Assembly (NCBI RefSeq): GCF_003573695.1
Contig: NC_039361.1
Span: 41,749,673 to 41,813,672, forward strand
Source of the DNA: Papaver somniferum
Lineage: Eukaryota; Streptophyta; Magnoliopsida; Ranunculales; Papaveraceae
Length of the DNA stretch: 64,000 nucleotides
Direction: 5' to 3'
The notes under the pieces are model-generated. The model ran no database searches. It was not told the DNA's origin and saw only the letters and a list, made by a program, of their open reading frames with translations. Within the stretch, counting starts at the first letter, position 1. Each line of letters begins with the position of its first letter. Below, one piece after another: positions 44,940 through 56,433 of the stretch. The position numbers were made by a program, and so were the translations under genes.

Positions 44940-46700
44940 GCTTTGTTTGGACGCGACCAAACTAGGCTTGGTGTCGGGCCAAAGGTTGACATGCGTTAGT
45001 TGGTAACCTTGGACGGCTAAGATCTGCATCTTAGATGGAAAAGTGGATGTTGATCTTCGCAAGACTTTGTTTTGGTAGCCGCATAGGGAAGGCCGGCATG
45101 GTATGGCGCGGCAAGGTGGTTGGCATGCCATTGGCACATGTGGCATGGCTGGCATGCCTTGGCGCGGTTTGGGCGTGGCCAAAACAAAGGTTTTGGCGTT
45201 AGGCCAAAGGTTACCATGCGTTTGTTGGCGACCTTGGACGGCTAAGATTTGCATCTTAGATGGAAGGATGGCCGTTGATCGTCGCCAGCCTTTGTTTTGG
45301 TAACCGCATAAGGAAGGCCGTTATGGTATGGCGCGGCAAGGTGGCTGGCATGCCATTGGAACATGTGGCATGGCCGGCATGCCATGGCGCGGTTTGGGCG
45401 TGACCAAAACTAGGGTTTTGGCATTGGGCCAAAAGTTACCATGTGTTGGTTGGTGACCTTGGACGGCTGAGATTTGCATCTAAAATGGAAGGGTGGCCGT
45501 TGATTGTCGCACGCCTTTGTTTTGGTAACCGCATAGGGAAGGCTGGCATGGTATGGCGCGACAAGGTGGCTGGCATGCCATTGGCACATGTGGCATGGAC
45601 GGTATGCCTTGGCGCGGTTTAGGCGTGACCAAAACTAGGGTTTTGGCGTTGGGCCAAAGGTTACCATGTGTTGGTTGGTGACCTTGGACGGCTGATATTT
45701 TCATCTAAGATGGATGGGTGGCCGTTGATTGTCGCACGCCTTCGTTTTGGCAGCCGTGAAGGGAAGGACGGCATGGCATGGCTTAGGCGTGGCAAGGTGG
45801 ATGGCGCGGCATGCCATTGGCACATGTGGCATGGTCGGCATGCCTTGGCGTGGTTTAGGCGCGGCCAAACTAGGGTTTTGGCGTTGGGACAAAGGTTACC
45901 ATGCGTTGGTTGGTGACCTTGGACGGCTGATATTTGCATCTAAGATGGAAGGGTGGCCGTTAATTGTCGCATGCCTTCGTTTCGGCAGCTGTGAAGGGAA
46001 GGCCGGCATGGCATAGCTTAGGCGCGGCAAGGTGGATGGCGCGGCATGCCATTGGCACATGTGGCATGGTAGGCATGCCTTGGCGTGGTTTAGGCGCGTC
46101 CAAACTAGGGTTTTGGCGTTGGGACAAAGGTTACCATGCGTTGTTTGGAGACCTTGGACGGCTAAGATTTGCATCTAAGAAGGAAGGGTGGCCGTTGATC
46201 ATCGCACGCCTTCGTTTTGGCAGCCGCATAGGGGAGGCCGGCATGGTATGGCGCGGCAAGGTGGTTGGCATGCCATTGGCACATGTGCCATGGCATGTCT
46301 TGGCGCAGTTTGGCGTGGCCAAAACTAGGGCTTGGGCCAAAGGTTACCATGCATTGTTTGGCGACCTTGGACAGCTAAGATTTGCATCTAAGATGGAAGG
46401 GTGGTCGTTGATCATCGTATGCCTTCGTGTTGGTAGCCGCATAGGGAAGGCCGACATGGTATGGCGCGGCAAGGTGGTTGGCATGCCATTGGCACATGTG
46501 GCATGGCATGCCTTGGCGCGGTTTGGCGTGTCCAAAACTAGGGTTTGGGCCAAAGGTTACCATGCGTTGTTTGGCGACCTTGGACTGCTAAGATTTGCAT
46601 CTAAGATGGAAGGGTGGCCGTTGATCATCGCACGCCTTTGTTTTGGTAGCCGCATAGGGAAGGCCGGCATGGTATGGCGCAACAAGGTGGTTGGCATGCC
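44940..46700 (+). repeat. 213-234-bp tandem repeat in D LTR
   Basis: About eight units; the marker ttggacggctaagat (or gctgatat) recurs near 45009, 45233, 45457, 45691, 45919, 46153, 46368 and 46581. Units share gccaaaactagggttttggc, gatggaagggtggccgttga and gccattggcacatgtggc boxes. Open frames through it are not genes. Confidence 0.85.
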
Positions 46701-46709
46701 ATTGGCACA

Positions 46710-47130
46710 TGTGGTGCGGCTGGCATGGTTGGCATGCCTTGGCGCGGAGGTGAGGATGGCATGGTTGGCATGCCTTGGAGCGGAGGTGTGGATGGCATGG
46801 CACGCCATTGGCGCAGTGGTGCGGCTGGCATGGTTGGTATGCCTTGGAGATGAGGTGCGGATGGCATGGCATGCCATTGGCGCAGTGGTGCGGCTGGCAT
46901 GGTTGGCATGCCTTGGCGCGGAGGTGCGGCTGGCATGGCATGGCATTGGTGCAGTGGTGCGGCTGGTATGGTTGGCATGCCTTGGCGCGGAGATGTGGAT
47001 GGCATGATATGCCATTGGCACAGTGGTGTGGCTGATATGGTTGGCATGCCTTGGCGCGGTGACGTGGATGACATGGTCTGCCATTGGCACAGTGTTGCGG
47101 ATAGCATGGTTGGCATGCCTTGGCGAGGTA
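46710..47130 (-). repeat. 69-bp units in D 3' LTR
   Basis: Roughly six copies of the C1 unit in reverse orientation. The other D LTR has about three to four (52955-53200). Confidence 0.75.
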
Positions 47131-47337
47131 GCATGAGAATTAGGGTTTGGCATAGATGATGTCAGTCAGTGTTAAGGGTTTTTCCGTGGAACATGACCCA
47201 TGTAAAAAAAAGGGTACCCCGGTAATTCTTACGTAGGCATGTTGATTGATTCAATAAATGTGTTAATGGTCATAGTACTGTCATGTCAGATGTACAGTTT
47301 TACGATTTTGGCCCTAAGCTAAAAACCACCATCAACA

Positions 47338-47355
47338 TTAAGTCCCCTGCTTAGC
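47338..47355 (-). promoter_or_regulatory. Polypurine tract of element D
   Basis: Minus-strand gctaagcaggggacttaa next to the LTR start. Confidence 0.75.
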
Positions 47356-47563
47356 TCGGAACAGGAGCATTGTTGCGAGGTAAGCATAAGATGGTGCAGG
47401 CGAGGACAAAATCGAAATGACAAGTCGTGAAAAGATGGTCGAGAAGACTCGACTAACCTTTTTTGAGAGGTAAGGAGAGTTCGTGATTCTCGTGTTGGCG
47501 GCCTTGCATAGATTCTACTTGTGGTGTTGCTGGATAGACCGTGAAGTGGTGAGATATAGATTG

Positions 47564-47667
47564 TCGGCTTGGAATGGGAGCCGCAAGCGTTAGTCGGCTT
47601 GGAATGGGAGCCACAGGCGTTGGTCGGCTTGGAATGGGAGCCGCAGGCGTTGGTCGGCTTGGAATGG
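47564..47667 (+). repeat. 30-bp tandem repeat in D
   Basis: Three full copies and one partial copy of tcggcttggaatgggagccg plus caggcgttgg. Multiple of three, hence the repeated residues in a plus-strand frame; not taken as a gene. Confidence 0.8.
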
Positions 47668-49640
47668 AGGAAACTGGCTTCGGTCAACGGAATGGTGGAA
47701 ACTGTCTTCAGTCCGCAGAATGGTGTAAACTGGTTTCACAACTTCGGCTACCAAACGATGGTGATGACGCTGGAACTTCGGTTATCAAATAGTAGTGATA
47801 GTGCCTGGCAACTTTGTCGAAATCAGGGTTTGGGATGCCGAAACCCTAATTAGCGCTCCTTACTAAAATCATTGTAGAATTCTCGTACGAACTCGGATTT
47901 TGACGGTCCGCTCCTCTATCTACCGGAACAGAATTTCCTATCTCCTTACGCGGGAATATTTAGGTTTTGAGCTCGTTTAGGAGGTGAAAACGGCCCGACA
48001 GTGAAACTTAGGAAGAATTCAGGAGGGATATTGCGGGCCCAGGTAGCATAGTCGCGCCGAGTCATCTGTTCCCGTTCATGGAGCAAGAAGGGAACTTTAT
48101 TCGGTGCAAAACTCTAGAAACTCCATCCGTATGAAAAGAGGTATTGACCTTCTTCTGTTTTTAGTTGCTCGTTTATATCCGCGCTTTCATCTGCAGTGTC
48201 TCTCCAATGGATTCCAAAATTTACCAAACTCCATTGCATTCTTGGGACGGATAGATGGAATATATGCTCGGCAACGATCATGTCATGGTTAATCTTGGAG
48301 ATTGTGGTTGTGGTGTCGGTCCATCCTCGGCTTCAAGTTGTTCAGTGCGGACCTTCTGATCATGATGATGATGTGTTGTGAATGCTTGTATGGTAGAAAA
48401 CTTCTGGCCCCCCCGGATGAAATAGGGAGACGTTCTGTTGCCGATGTGCTGCTATCAAGTCTTCCAGGACTTTGTTCCAAGCGACATCCTTCGTACCATC
48501 TTCTGAATCTTGGACTATCGTATGGAATGAGATATGGTAAGAATTCCCCAGTTATACTTCGATTTAATCCGATGGCATGGATGAATATGTGAATGTATCT
48601 TTGTGGCGTGATCTTGAAGTCTTCGGTGTACATGTACGGCTTCGTGTTGAGAAATTCCTGCGGCTCGTGAAACTTCGACAGTGATGATGTTGAAATCAGA
48701 AATAACCTGGTTGAGGGGAGTGAAAGCGTCTCATGCTGGTAATCCCCATGTGTATCCTATTTTCATTGTATCGCCTTGAATCCACGTTTACGTGATTTGA
48801 TACAAGCTTATCGTACTCTTCTGGATATGACGTTGGGATGCTCAGGATAACGCATGGACGAAATATTCTGGATAACGAAGATGTAAGAATGAGAGAGTTA
48901 TGTTGTTTATCATGGATCCCTCTGTTTCTTCAAGAAAATGTTTCAGCCGCGTCTCTGGAGTAATCTCATGAGTCTTTGATGGTCGTCGATTGACTGCGAA
49001 TAGAAGTCCCAGTCGCATTTTTCTTCAGTTTCTGAAGTTGTTTTCCTTTGAGCAGGCTTAGAATACTCCGCGGCCTCGTAAATAGTTGAAGGCGTCTTCT
49101 AGACAGGGAGGTGATGATATTCTTGTGTTGCACCCTTGAAGAGTAGATGACCTTGTTGCGGCTATGGCCTTTTAGTTGACTGTGTCTTCTGAGCTTTGAC
49201 AGTGAAGGGATTCCGGGTATATCCTCAGTCCTCAAGTATGGTTTACATGTTTCCATCTTTGTAGTGATTGCTGCTGTGGTGAAGCTCTGGCTGGTATCAA
49301 CAAATGAGCGGAAAAAATTCTTGGTAGCAGATGTAATCAGAAGAGACTACATTATCGTGGTAACAAAGTAGGTTGGATGAATTTGTATGGGCATCCATGG
49401 AAGTAAAAGGATTGGCTGGAGTTGTACAGGCATTCGTGGAAGTAAAAGGATTGGCTAGATGCGTAAGCGAGCAAAATGTCCATGACTACGAAGATTGGTT
49501 GGCTGTGATCATGATCCTTGACATGGGGAGCGTGGTGGTACGACCCTTTGCAGGAAGAAGCGTCGTTCAAGCAGCTTCGGCTCTTGGAGAAGATGTTGAA
49601 ACTTAAGAAGACGAACGCTGAAGCCTCATCTTCGGATCCT
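47668..49640 (-). other. Element D internal region without recognised gene
   Basis: A stretch near 47870-47960 resembles the antisense-gene intron of B (33816-33900). Open frames of 60-115 codons on both strands have no recognisable features. Confidence 0.45.
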
Positions 49641-49648
49641 GGTGAAGC

Positions 49649-50526
49649 TTATGGAGAGAACGCTGAAACGGAGCAGCGGCTGGAGTGAGCGTTGAAGCGG
49701 AGAGGCTGTTGGAGTGATCGTTGAAACGGAGTCGCTGCTGGAGGATATTGAAGCGGAGCGGCTGCGTTAATCAGTGTGTTGTCAAACTGGACACCCTTCA
49801 AGCGAACAATGGTTTGGATTCCCCAGTTCCATCTATCAATCGTTCTTTCCAGGAGAGGTTGGGGTTTGGGAAAGACTTCTCTGGGTGGAAACAGATGCTT
49901 CCCTGATGCAGTGCGTTTTAGGGTTGCAAATATGCCTTGACGTTGCGCCTTGGGGAAATATAGAATCTCACATAAATGTTTCATCATAGACTACACGATT
50001 TTGCGGGCGAATTCCCCATAAATCATGCATCTCCTGACAGGGAAAAGAGTCTTTGTGAACTCAGGGGGGTTGCTGATTTTTCTTTGCTTCGATTTTGTAG
50101 AAGTCGTTCCTGATCTTTTCGTGTAACGAAATTAGATTGTTGATTCCCTTCTACTGGGCGTTCAAGAGCAACGCTGGAAGGATGCAAGCTGCTGGCGCAG
50201 GGAAGATGCAAGCTTCTATAAAGATGCAAGCTGTTAGGGCTGGAAAGGATGCAAGCTGCTGGAGCTGGAAAGATGCAAGCTGCTATAAAGATGCAAGATG
50301 TTAGCGCTGGAAGTATGCAAGTTGCTGGCGCTGGAAAGATGCAAGCTGCTAGCGCTGGATCGACTTGGAATAGGCGATGGCTTGGCATGGATGCTGGATT
50401 GAATTTGGTATGGCACGGACTGTTGGCTTGGCACGGCGCTGGCTTGGCGTGGCGCGGACTTGTTCTTGCGGGCCCAGTTGCCTCTTTCCATACGTAGCTC
50501 AAATAGGAAATCATTTCCTTATTCAA
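49649..50526 (-). pseudogene. Degenerate gag remnant of element D
   Basis: Two parts match A gag. The frame 50526-50023 holds VEGNQQSNFVTRKDQERLLQ (A: LERNQPSNFITREDLERLLR). The frame 49987-49649 holds MMKHLCEILYFPKAQRQGIF and the beginning of protease (VRLKGVQFDNTLINAAAPL). The gag core between them is missing. The first part is expanded by a Leu-His-Ser minisatellite (50179-50370). Confidence 0.6.
50179..50370 (+). repeat. Minisatellite in D gag
   Basis: Repeated gatgcaagctgctggcgctg and gatgcaagctgctataaa units of about 18-27 bp, multiples of three, in the gag N-terminal frame. Confidence 0.7.
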
Positions 50527-50851
50527 ATTCCAAAAGTGTTATGCGTATGAAAGGGGTTGGTTCTCCTTTTTATCTCGTATCTTTGTTCTCACGTCCTGGT
50601 GTTAGCGGTAGCGCGTTAGTGATAAAGTGGGCAAGCATATTCCAGCTACGTACTCCAGCGTTTCTCTTTCAATTTTTTTTCTTGTGTTGGTGCAAACCCT
50701 AGCTATAGGTATGCCTTCCATAAATCTGTAGAAATATTGTTCTTCTGAACTGGTGTAAACCCTAGCCGTGGGTATGCCTTTCATAAACTTGTAGAAACAC
50801 TTCGTCATAAACAATTCCTCTTCAAATATCACGGTAGTAACGTCGGCTACC

Positions 50852-51418
50852 TCATAAATAGTGACGGGTAATCATTATTATGCAAAGTAGGCACGTACGG
50901 GTAGGTGACGGTTTTTTTTTTTGAAAGGCAAACAAAGCGCTTGGATTATGGTTTTGATTTTCTGTATTTTTGGGTTGATAGACAAGTATTACCCCTGAGG
51001 GATTTGGATTATTATTTGGAATGAACTGTTTTAGAATATTGATATTTTTGGTTATGAATATAAGTGGCATGAATACCCCAGGGAAGTCATGGAATTGTGA
51101 ATGTTGTGCGATAGTAGAAAGCATGAAACACGGGAAAAATATGGCTATCGGTTTTTTATCTCCCCTGTGAAGATTTGAAGTAGTAGACCATGTATTTTGT
51201 CTAGCAAGACTTACTCGGTTTTTCGGATCTCCTGATGAAAAGGAATCTCCCGGGTGTAAGACCGAGTTTTGTGAGAAGAACCGCCGTGACTGTGGAAAGT
51301 CCCTAGTCATCCCTTGTCGTGTCATGACTGGTAACCGGGACATATGGTAACTGAGCCGTCGATCCCTGGATCGTTTGGATTCTACCGTCCTGACGTCTAG
51401 GTCGAAATATGAGATCAA
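50852..51418 (-). other. 188-codon open frame in the D leader
   Basis: An open minus-strand frame starting about 55 bases after the 5' LTR, ahead of gag. It is basic, of low complexity in parts, and has no recognised domain. Tat elements sometimes carry a sense-strand extra ORF before gag, which would fit this position, but A and B start gag here instead. Possibly chance. Confidence 0.2.
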
Positions 51419-51454
51419 GGATTAAAAGTTGACATTGTAACCGAAATATCAATC

Positions 51455-51473
51455 TCCCACTGTGGTCGCTAAT
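51455..51473 (-). promoter_or_regulatory. Primer binding site of element D
   Basis: Minus-strand TTAGCGACCACAGTGGGAG right after the 5' LTR. Confidence 0.6.
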
Positions 51474-53411
51474 TTTTTGAGGGTGAGAACGATTTCTACT
51501 GATTTTGGTAATTTCGGGTGTGTGGGTGAGAAACGAGTTTAAACTCTAAACAATGTACTGCAAGGGAGTACATTAGATTCGAGAGATCAATCTGTACAAA
51601 TCCGGACTAAACCAAGAAATGGCCGTTCCAGACTTGCTTCGGTCACAAAGTGAAGGAGAAGGGTTGGTTTTGGGAAGGGAAGCGAAGAGAGTGTTGAGAC
51701 CAGAATAGTTGATTCTGGAAGAGTAGTTGTTTCACGAATTGTATCAGAAAGTGGGAAGCTAACAGATGGAAAGCTAGCAAATATTTTCTGAATGTTGTAT
51801 CCTCCTGACCTGAACTTGTTGTTCGGTGGAAATAGGTAAGACCTATTTATACAAGTCGAAGTGAAACGTACTCTGGTCTCATAAGAAATGGAAAACGGGT
51901 GAGTAAATTGGAGGAGGTGGTAACCGGTAACGCCTGGAATTGATGTTTTATAAAAGAAAGCGTTTCACCATTACTCCTTGTATTTACTAACCGCCTCATC
52001 CTTATGACACTGTCTTATAACGGGCCTAGTGTACGCCCACGTTGTAAACCGCCAAACCAATACCCAATGAGCATCCCCCAGTATGTGACATGTGTTGATG
52101 TCTTGAGTGTTTTTGTGGAAAACATGTAGCATGTTGTTGTTCGGCAAGTTGATCTAGGGAGACTTGCCGGCTCGGTGGTCACCTTCGACGGTCGAGATTT
52201 TGCATCTTGAGAGGAAGGGTAGTCGTTGATTATTGCAACTCTTCGTTTGGTAGCCAGTGGCATGAAATCATGTCCGGTACGGATTTAATATGGCCTAGTT
52301 TAGGCGCGGCCAAAAGTTAGGGTTTTGGCTTTGTTTGGGCGCGACCAAACTAGGGCTTGGCGTCGGGCCAAAGGTTGCCATGCGTTAGCTGGTAACCTTG
52401 GACGGCTAAGATCTGCATCTTAGATGTAAAAGTGGATGTTGATCTTCGCAAGCCTTTGTTTTGGTAGCCGCATAGGGAAGGCCGGCATGGTATGGCGCGG
52501 CAAGGTGGTTGGCATGCCATTGGCACATGTGGCATGGCATGCCTTGGCGCGGTTTGGCGTGGCCAAAACTAGGGTTTGGTCCAAAGGTTACCATGCGTTG
52601 TTTAGCGACCTTGGACGGCTAAGATTTGCATCTAAGATGGAAGGGTGGTCGTTGATCATCGCACGCCTTCGTTCTAGTAGCCGCATAGAGAAGGCCGACA
52701 TGGTATAGCGCGGCAAGGTGGTTGGCATGCCATTGGCACATGTGGCATGGCATGCCTTAGCGCGGTTTGGCGTGGACAAAACTAGGGTTTGGGCCAAAGG
52801 TTACCATGCGTTGTTTGGCGAACTTGGACGGCTAAGATTTGCATCTAAGATGGAAGGGTGGCCGTTGACCATCGCATGCCTTCGTTTTGGTAGTCGCATA
52901 GGGAAGGACGGCATGGTATGGCGCAGCAAGGTGGTTGGCATGCCATTGGCACATGTGGTGCGGCTGGCATGGTTGGCATGCCTTGGCGCAGAGGTGTGAC
53001 TGGCATGGTTGGCATGCCTTGGTGCGGAGGTGCGGCTGGCATGGCATGCCATTGGCGCATTGGTGCGGCTGGCATGGTTGGCATGCTTTGGCGCGGAGGT
53101 GCGGCTGGCATGGTTGGCATGCCTTGGCGCAGTGACGTGGATGGCATGGTCTTCCATTAGCACAGTGGTGCGGCTGGCATGGTTGCCATGCCTTGGCGCG
53201 GTAGCATGAGAATTAGGTTTGGCATAGATGATGTCAGTCAGTGTTAAGGGTTCTTCCATGGAACATGACCCATGTAAAAAAAAAAGGGTACCTCGGTAAT
53301 TCTTAAGTAGGCATGCTGATTGATTCAATAAATGTTCTAATGGTCATAGTGACGTCATGTCAGATGTACATTTTTATGATTTTGACTCTAATCTAAAAAC
53401 CACCATCAACA
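51474..53411 (-). repeat. Element D 5' LTR
   Basis: 1,938 bp, 1.3 kb shorter than the 3' LTR because it has only three of the 0.2-kb repeats (markers near 52397, 52610, 52825). The terminal CA is mutated to AA on the PBS side. Confidence 0.85.
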
Positions 53412-53917
53412 CTTAGTTAATCTGTCAACCACAAGCCATATGGAATCATATTGTCACTAGTTATGGGTAACCCACTAACAAAATCCATAGTTATATGTTC
53501 CCACTTCCAAACTGGAATTGGTAAAGGGTGAAGAAGACCTGATGGATATTGATGTTTTGCTTTTACCTGTTGATGTGTGAAACATTTCTTCATAAATGCA
53601 GCGATATGCTTCTTCATATCGGGCAACCAAAAATTCCTTTCGAGATCTCTGTACATCTGAGCACTACCTGTACGAATGGTATAATGTGATCGATGAGCTT
53701 CACTCAGAATTTCGTTTCTCAGTTCCTTATTTATACCCCTTGGTATCCACAACCTGTTTATAACTCGGAGACTATAATCTGAATATAGCTTCCAGTCTTT
53801 GTTTTCTTTGTCATTAGCCATATTCTTATACTTAGGCAATTCTTGGCTCTTAACTTGAGCATCAGTTGTCCTCTCTACCAAGGAATATTGTACTGTCATG
53901 TGAGGCAAAAATAACAT
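53412..53917 (-). pseudogene. Integrase zinc-binding domain and start of core, element E
   Basis: Reads EAHRSHYTIRTGSAQMYRDL then FWLPDMKKHIAAFMKKCFTH, the HHCC-type domain of gypsy integrases; the second Cys of CxxC is His here. WKWEHITMDFVSGLP follows, with the first core Asp. Element D interrupts the frame immediately after the VDRLT motif (CTTAG); the core resumes at 44082. Confidence 0.75.
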
Positions 53918-54395
53918 TTCCAGTTCACATCATCTCCTGCATCTAGTAACAACAATTCTTTAACCATCAAATGAACTAAAATCCCCTTTTTCTTACGACT
54001 AAGAGCATCGGCAACCACATTTGCTTTACCGGGGTGATAAAGTAATGTAAACTCGTAATCATTTAGGTACTCTGTCCAGTGTCTTTGTCTCGTACTCAAC
54101 TCTTTCTTGGAAAACAAATATTTTAAACTCTTGTGGTTAGAATATATTATAAATTTTTTACCATACAAGTAATGCCTCCAAATCTTCAAAGAAAAAACAA
54201 TCGCTGCCAATTCCATATCATGGGTTGGATAATTTCTCTCATGAATTTTTAGTTTTCGAGAAGCATAAGCAATGACTTTCCCATTATGCATTAGCACACA
54301 ACCAAATCCAACGATATATGCATTAGTATACAACACATAAGTTTCCTCCGGAGTCGGTACTGTTAACTTGTGATGTAGTTAAACGAGTCTTTAAC
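53896..54395 (-). pseudogene. RNase H domain of element E
   Basis: Reads [86 protein letters not shown]: the full Ty3/gypsy RNase H layout. The first catalytic Asp (normally YTDAS) is Asn. Upstream, the RT domain is missing: coding sequence stops at 54395 where the 5S-like insert starts. Confidence 0.8.
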
Positions 54396-54500
54396 TGTAA
54401 TACCCCGATATTCGGCAGTGGTTGGCTGAATGGAATATGAGTAATTATTTGTCCTTCCCTAACACCGAGGCTTTTTCAGCGCAATTGGCTCCAGAGTTGA

Positions 54501-54560
54501 CAGAAAACTCCACAGTTAAGCGTGTTCGGGCGGGAGCAATGGGTGACCTCCCGAGAAGTT
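54501..54560 (+). other. 5S rRNA-like block 1 (A box, C box)
   Basis: AGTTAAGCGTGTTCGGGCG (A-box region) and CAATGGGTGACCTCCCGAGA (C-box region) align with the middle and 3' part of plant 5S rRNA, with the intermediate element shortened. It is not a complete 5S gene. Confidence 0.75.
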
Positions 54561-54671
54561 GTTGCTGGATGACCACAACGACGCCCGTTAAAAACCCCAC
54601 ACTGTCGGATAACCGCAGTGGCTAAGTGGGGACAATCGCTGATACCAACACTGTCCTTTTCAACGTGATAC

Positions 54672-54715
54672 CAAGCGTGTTCGGACGGAAGCAATGGGTG
54701 ACCTCCCGAGAACAT
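54672..54715 (+). other. 5S rRNA-like block 2
   Basis: CAAGCGTGTTCGGACGG then CAATGGGTGACCTCCCGAGA; it lacks the GTTAAG part. Repetition of the block is consistent with two LTR copies. Confidence 0.65.
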
Positions 54716-54778
54716 GCTAACAACCCAACCCCATTTAAGCCACCAGTCCTTTTCATCTTCTAACACAAACTTTGAGGC

Positions 54779-55110
54779 TTAACAACACCAACAAAAGTAA
54801 ATGGAGGTTTACCCGGCATGTGAAATTGAACAGTTTTTGTAAAACAATCAACACTTACATGATATTTGGCTAACCAATCCATGCCAAGTATAACATCAAA
54901 TCTGCACATATCTAGTACTATTAAATCTGCAATCAATTCTTGGTTATCAACTATCATCACACAAGACTTGCAAACTTGACAAGGAAATGTTTTACCCCCT
55001 AGCGGTGAAGTTAGTGACAGTTTCTTACCAATATCAGTTACATTTAACTCAAGTTCATATACAATATCACCCTTCTTTCCTGTTCTGTGATCCGATTCTC
55101 TTCTTATCTT
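54779..55110 (-). pseudogene. Protease C-terminal part of element E
   Basis: Reads ELIADLIVLDMCRFDVILGM followed by DWLAKYHVSVDCFTKTVQF, the well-conserved end of chromovirus protease. The catalytic DTGA segment is not visible upstream; a deletion between gag and this part seems likely. Confidence 0.75.
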
Positions 55111-55224
55111 CCAATGATAAAACCTCGAATTAATGTCTCCTGAAAGGTCTTGATTTGGAAACCAGCAAGTTATTTACTGATTTCTGGCTTTAGATGTTAG
55201 CAAGAGATAACGCTTATACTTATT

Positions 55225-55655
55225 TGATGTTACCTCATCATTTGATGTTCCTAGCATTTATGATTTACCTCATCATTTGATGTTACCTCCGTAGCATAAC
55301 GATATAAACACCTATACTTATTTGAAAACTCAGCAAGAGACATATGTCCTTGTTATATGTTCATAAACTCAGAACGTTTTCGATCCCTGGATGTATCACT
55401 GACAAACTCTTAAAAGAACAACTCCATAAATCTTTTCCAAGTAAGGTTCAGCTTCGGTGAGCTCAACAGACTCCCACCAATCTCGTTCCGCACCTTGTAG
55501 TTTAAAAGTTGCTATGTTTACCCAATCAAATGTAGTACCCCCAACCCGTTTTAATATACGTTCCACATTCCTTACCCACTTTTCTGCAACATCCGGATCT
55601 GGTGCTACTCCAGAAAATTCATTTGGTGCAAAGTTTAAGAAATCTTGTCAGTAAG
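55225..55655 (-). pseudogene. gag of element E
   Basis: Reads FLNFAPNEFSGVAPDPDVAE, KWVRNVERILKRVGGTTFDW, VNIATFKLQGAERDWWESVE, matching the N-terminal gag domain of Tekay/Del chromoviruses. It then continues with stops through a SEFMNI..QGHMSLAEFSNKY-type segment. The CCHC knuckle and protease start are absent. The tail near 55230-55290 has a small duplicated cctcatcatttgatgtt. Confidence 0.7.
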
Positions 55656-56046
55656 TCACTATCATGATCATGACTACTTCCTTGTACAATATTGCCCAGA
55701 GGTGTTAATGTGTTATTGGTGCTACTGGTGTAACTGGAGGATTTTCTACCCCATGCCATCCTTACCTTGTAAATATATCTCTAACCTCAACATTGAACCC
55801 CCCGTTCTCTTGGAAATTTCTTCCGTTCGTTTCATATCATTCTCTTTATTGGAAGCATCTTTATCTCCTATATTTAAACTTGAATTACCACCAGCCTTCA
55901 TTCTCTATCTCAAAAAAACATATATGCTTTTTAATATCTAATATTAGTCAAGATATGTAACACAATAAGCATTACTAAAAAAATTCAATGAATCAAGTCA
56001 TTTAAGTCCTAAGTTCTATTAGCATCCCATATAAGATCTACTCATA
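55656..56046 (-). other. Element E leader
   Basis: Non-coding between PBS and gag; I see no supported gene. Confidence 0.5.
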
Positions 56047-56060
56047 GGCTCTTATACTAA
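56047..56060 (-). promoter_or_regulatory. Degenerate tRNA-Met primer site of element E
   Basis: Minus-strand TTAGTATAAGAGCC versus TGGTATCAGAGCC; position just after the LTR end fits. Confidence 0.45.
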
Positions 56061-56063
56061 CAC

Positions 56064-56433
56064 TGTCACGACCCTTACTCATTAGTTCCTAACATATAAT
56101 GCTAAGATGCTAAACGGATAATAAACAAGGGCGAGAAGATTGACAAGGATTACGGAAATTGACAAGATTCCTTTCAAAAGGGTGATTCTCAACTTTCATA
56201 CTATTAACAAGTTTATTATACAAAAAATATTATATATTAAGAAACATCATTGTGTCCACATGTACAGAACGCTACTTTCTTATTACAGGACTTATATATT
56301 CAAGATAGCTTAAGTCTATACATAAACCAAACACAGTACACACATATTATCAGTCATTGTCGACACTACAAAATATATATGCAAAGTATACAGATTAGGA
56401 CAAAATTTTTTGTACTTTAACCCATTCTCTACA
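56064..56433 (-). repeat. Putative 5' LTR of element E
   Basis: Minus-strand TGTAGAGAATGGG...GGGTCGTGACA, about 370 bp, deduced only from its place between PBS and copia LTR3. No second copy exists in the window to confirm it. It is short for a Tekay LTR and may be incomplete. Confidence 0.4.

Larger units (their letters stand above)
44088..47337 (-). repeat. Element D 3' LTR
   Basis: 3,250 bp, minus-strand TGTTGATGGTGG...CCTCAAACA. Contains TATA (44457-44464), about eight 213-234-bp repeats (44940-46700) and several 69-bp units (46710-47130). Confidence 0.85.
44083..53416 (-). mobile_element. Element D: non-autonomous Tat-like element, TSD CTTAG
   Basis: LTR-to-LTR element (44088-53411, 9.3 kb) flanked by perfect CTTAG (44083-44087, 53412-53416), inserted in the integrase core of E. 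LTR ends match C1. The internal region (47338-51473) has decayed gag pieces and no pol. It is the opposite-orientation relative of C1. Confidence 0.9.
54396..54778 (+). mobile_element. Cassandra-like, 5S-rRNA-derived insert replacing the RT of element E
   Basis: The insert begins TGTAATACCCC and holds two 5S rRNA-like blocks in the same orientation. It also holds a reverse-strand TGGTATCAGCG (54628-54638), close to a tRNA-Met PBS, and a purine run (aagtgggga). LTRs with 5S-like internal promoters, a tRNA-Met PBS and very small size are diagnostic of Cassandra TRIM elements. TTAAC occurs on both sides (54391-54395, 54779-54783), but the right end does not fit a clean LTR terminus. Boundaries and orientation are uncertain. 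Confidence 0.55.

Noticed and set aside
45964..47007. 347-codon frame in the D LTR
   Set aside because: Runs through the 0.2-kb and 69-bp repeats; no start context and repeats of the same residues only.
54501..54715. Functional 5S rRNA genes
   Set aside because: Only the central and 3' promoter-containing parts are present, with a shortened intermediate region; no full 120-base gene and no T-run terminator in place.
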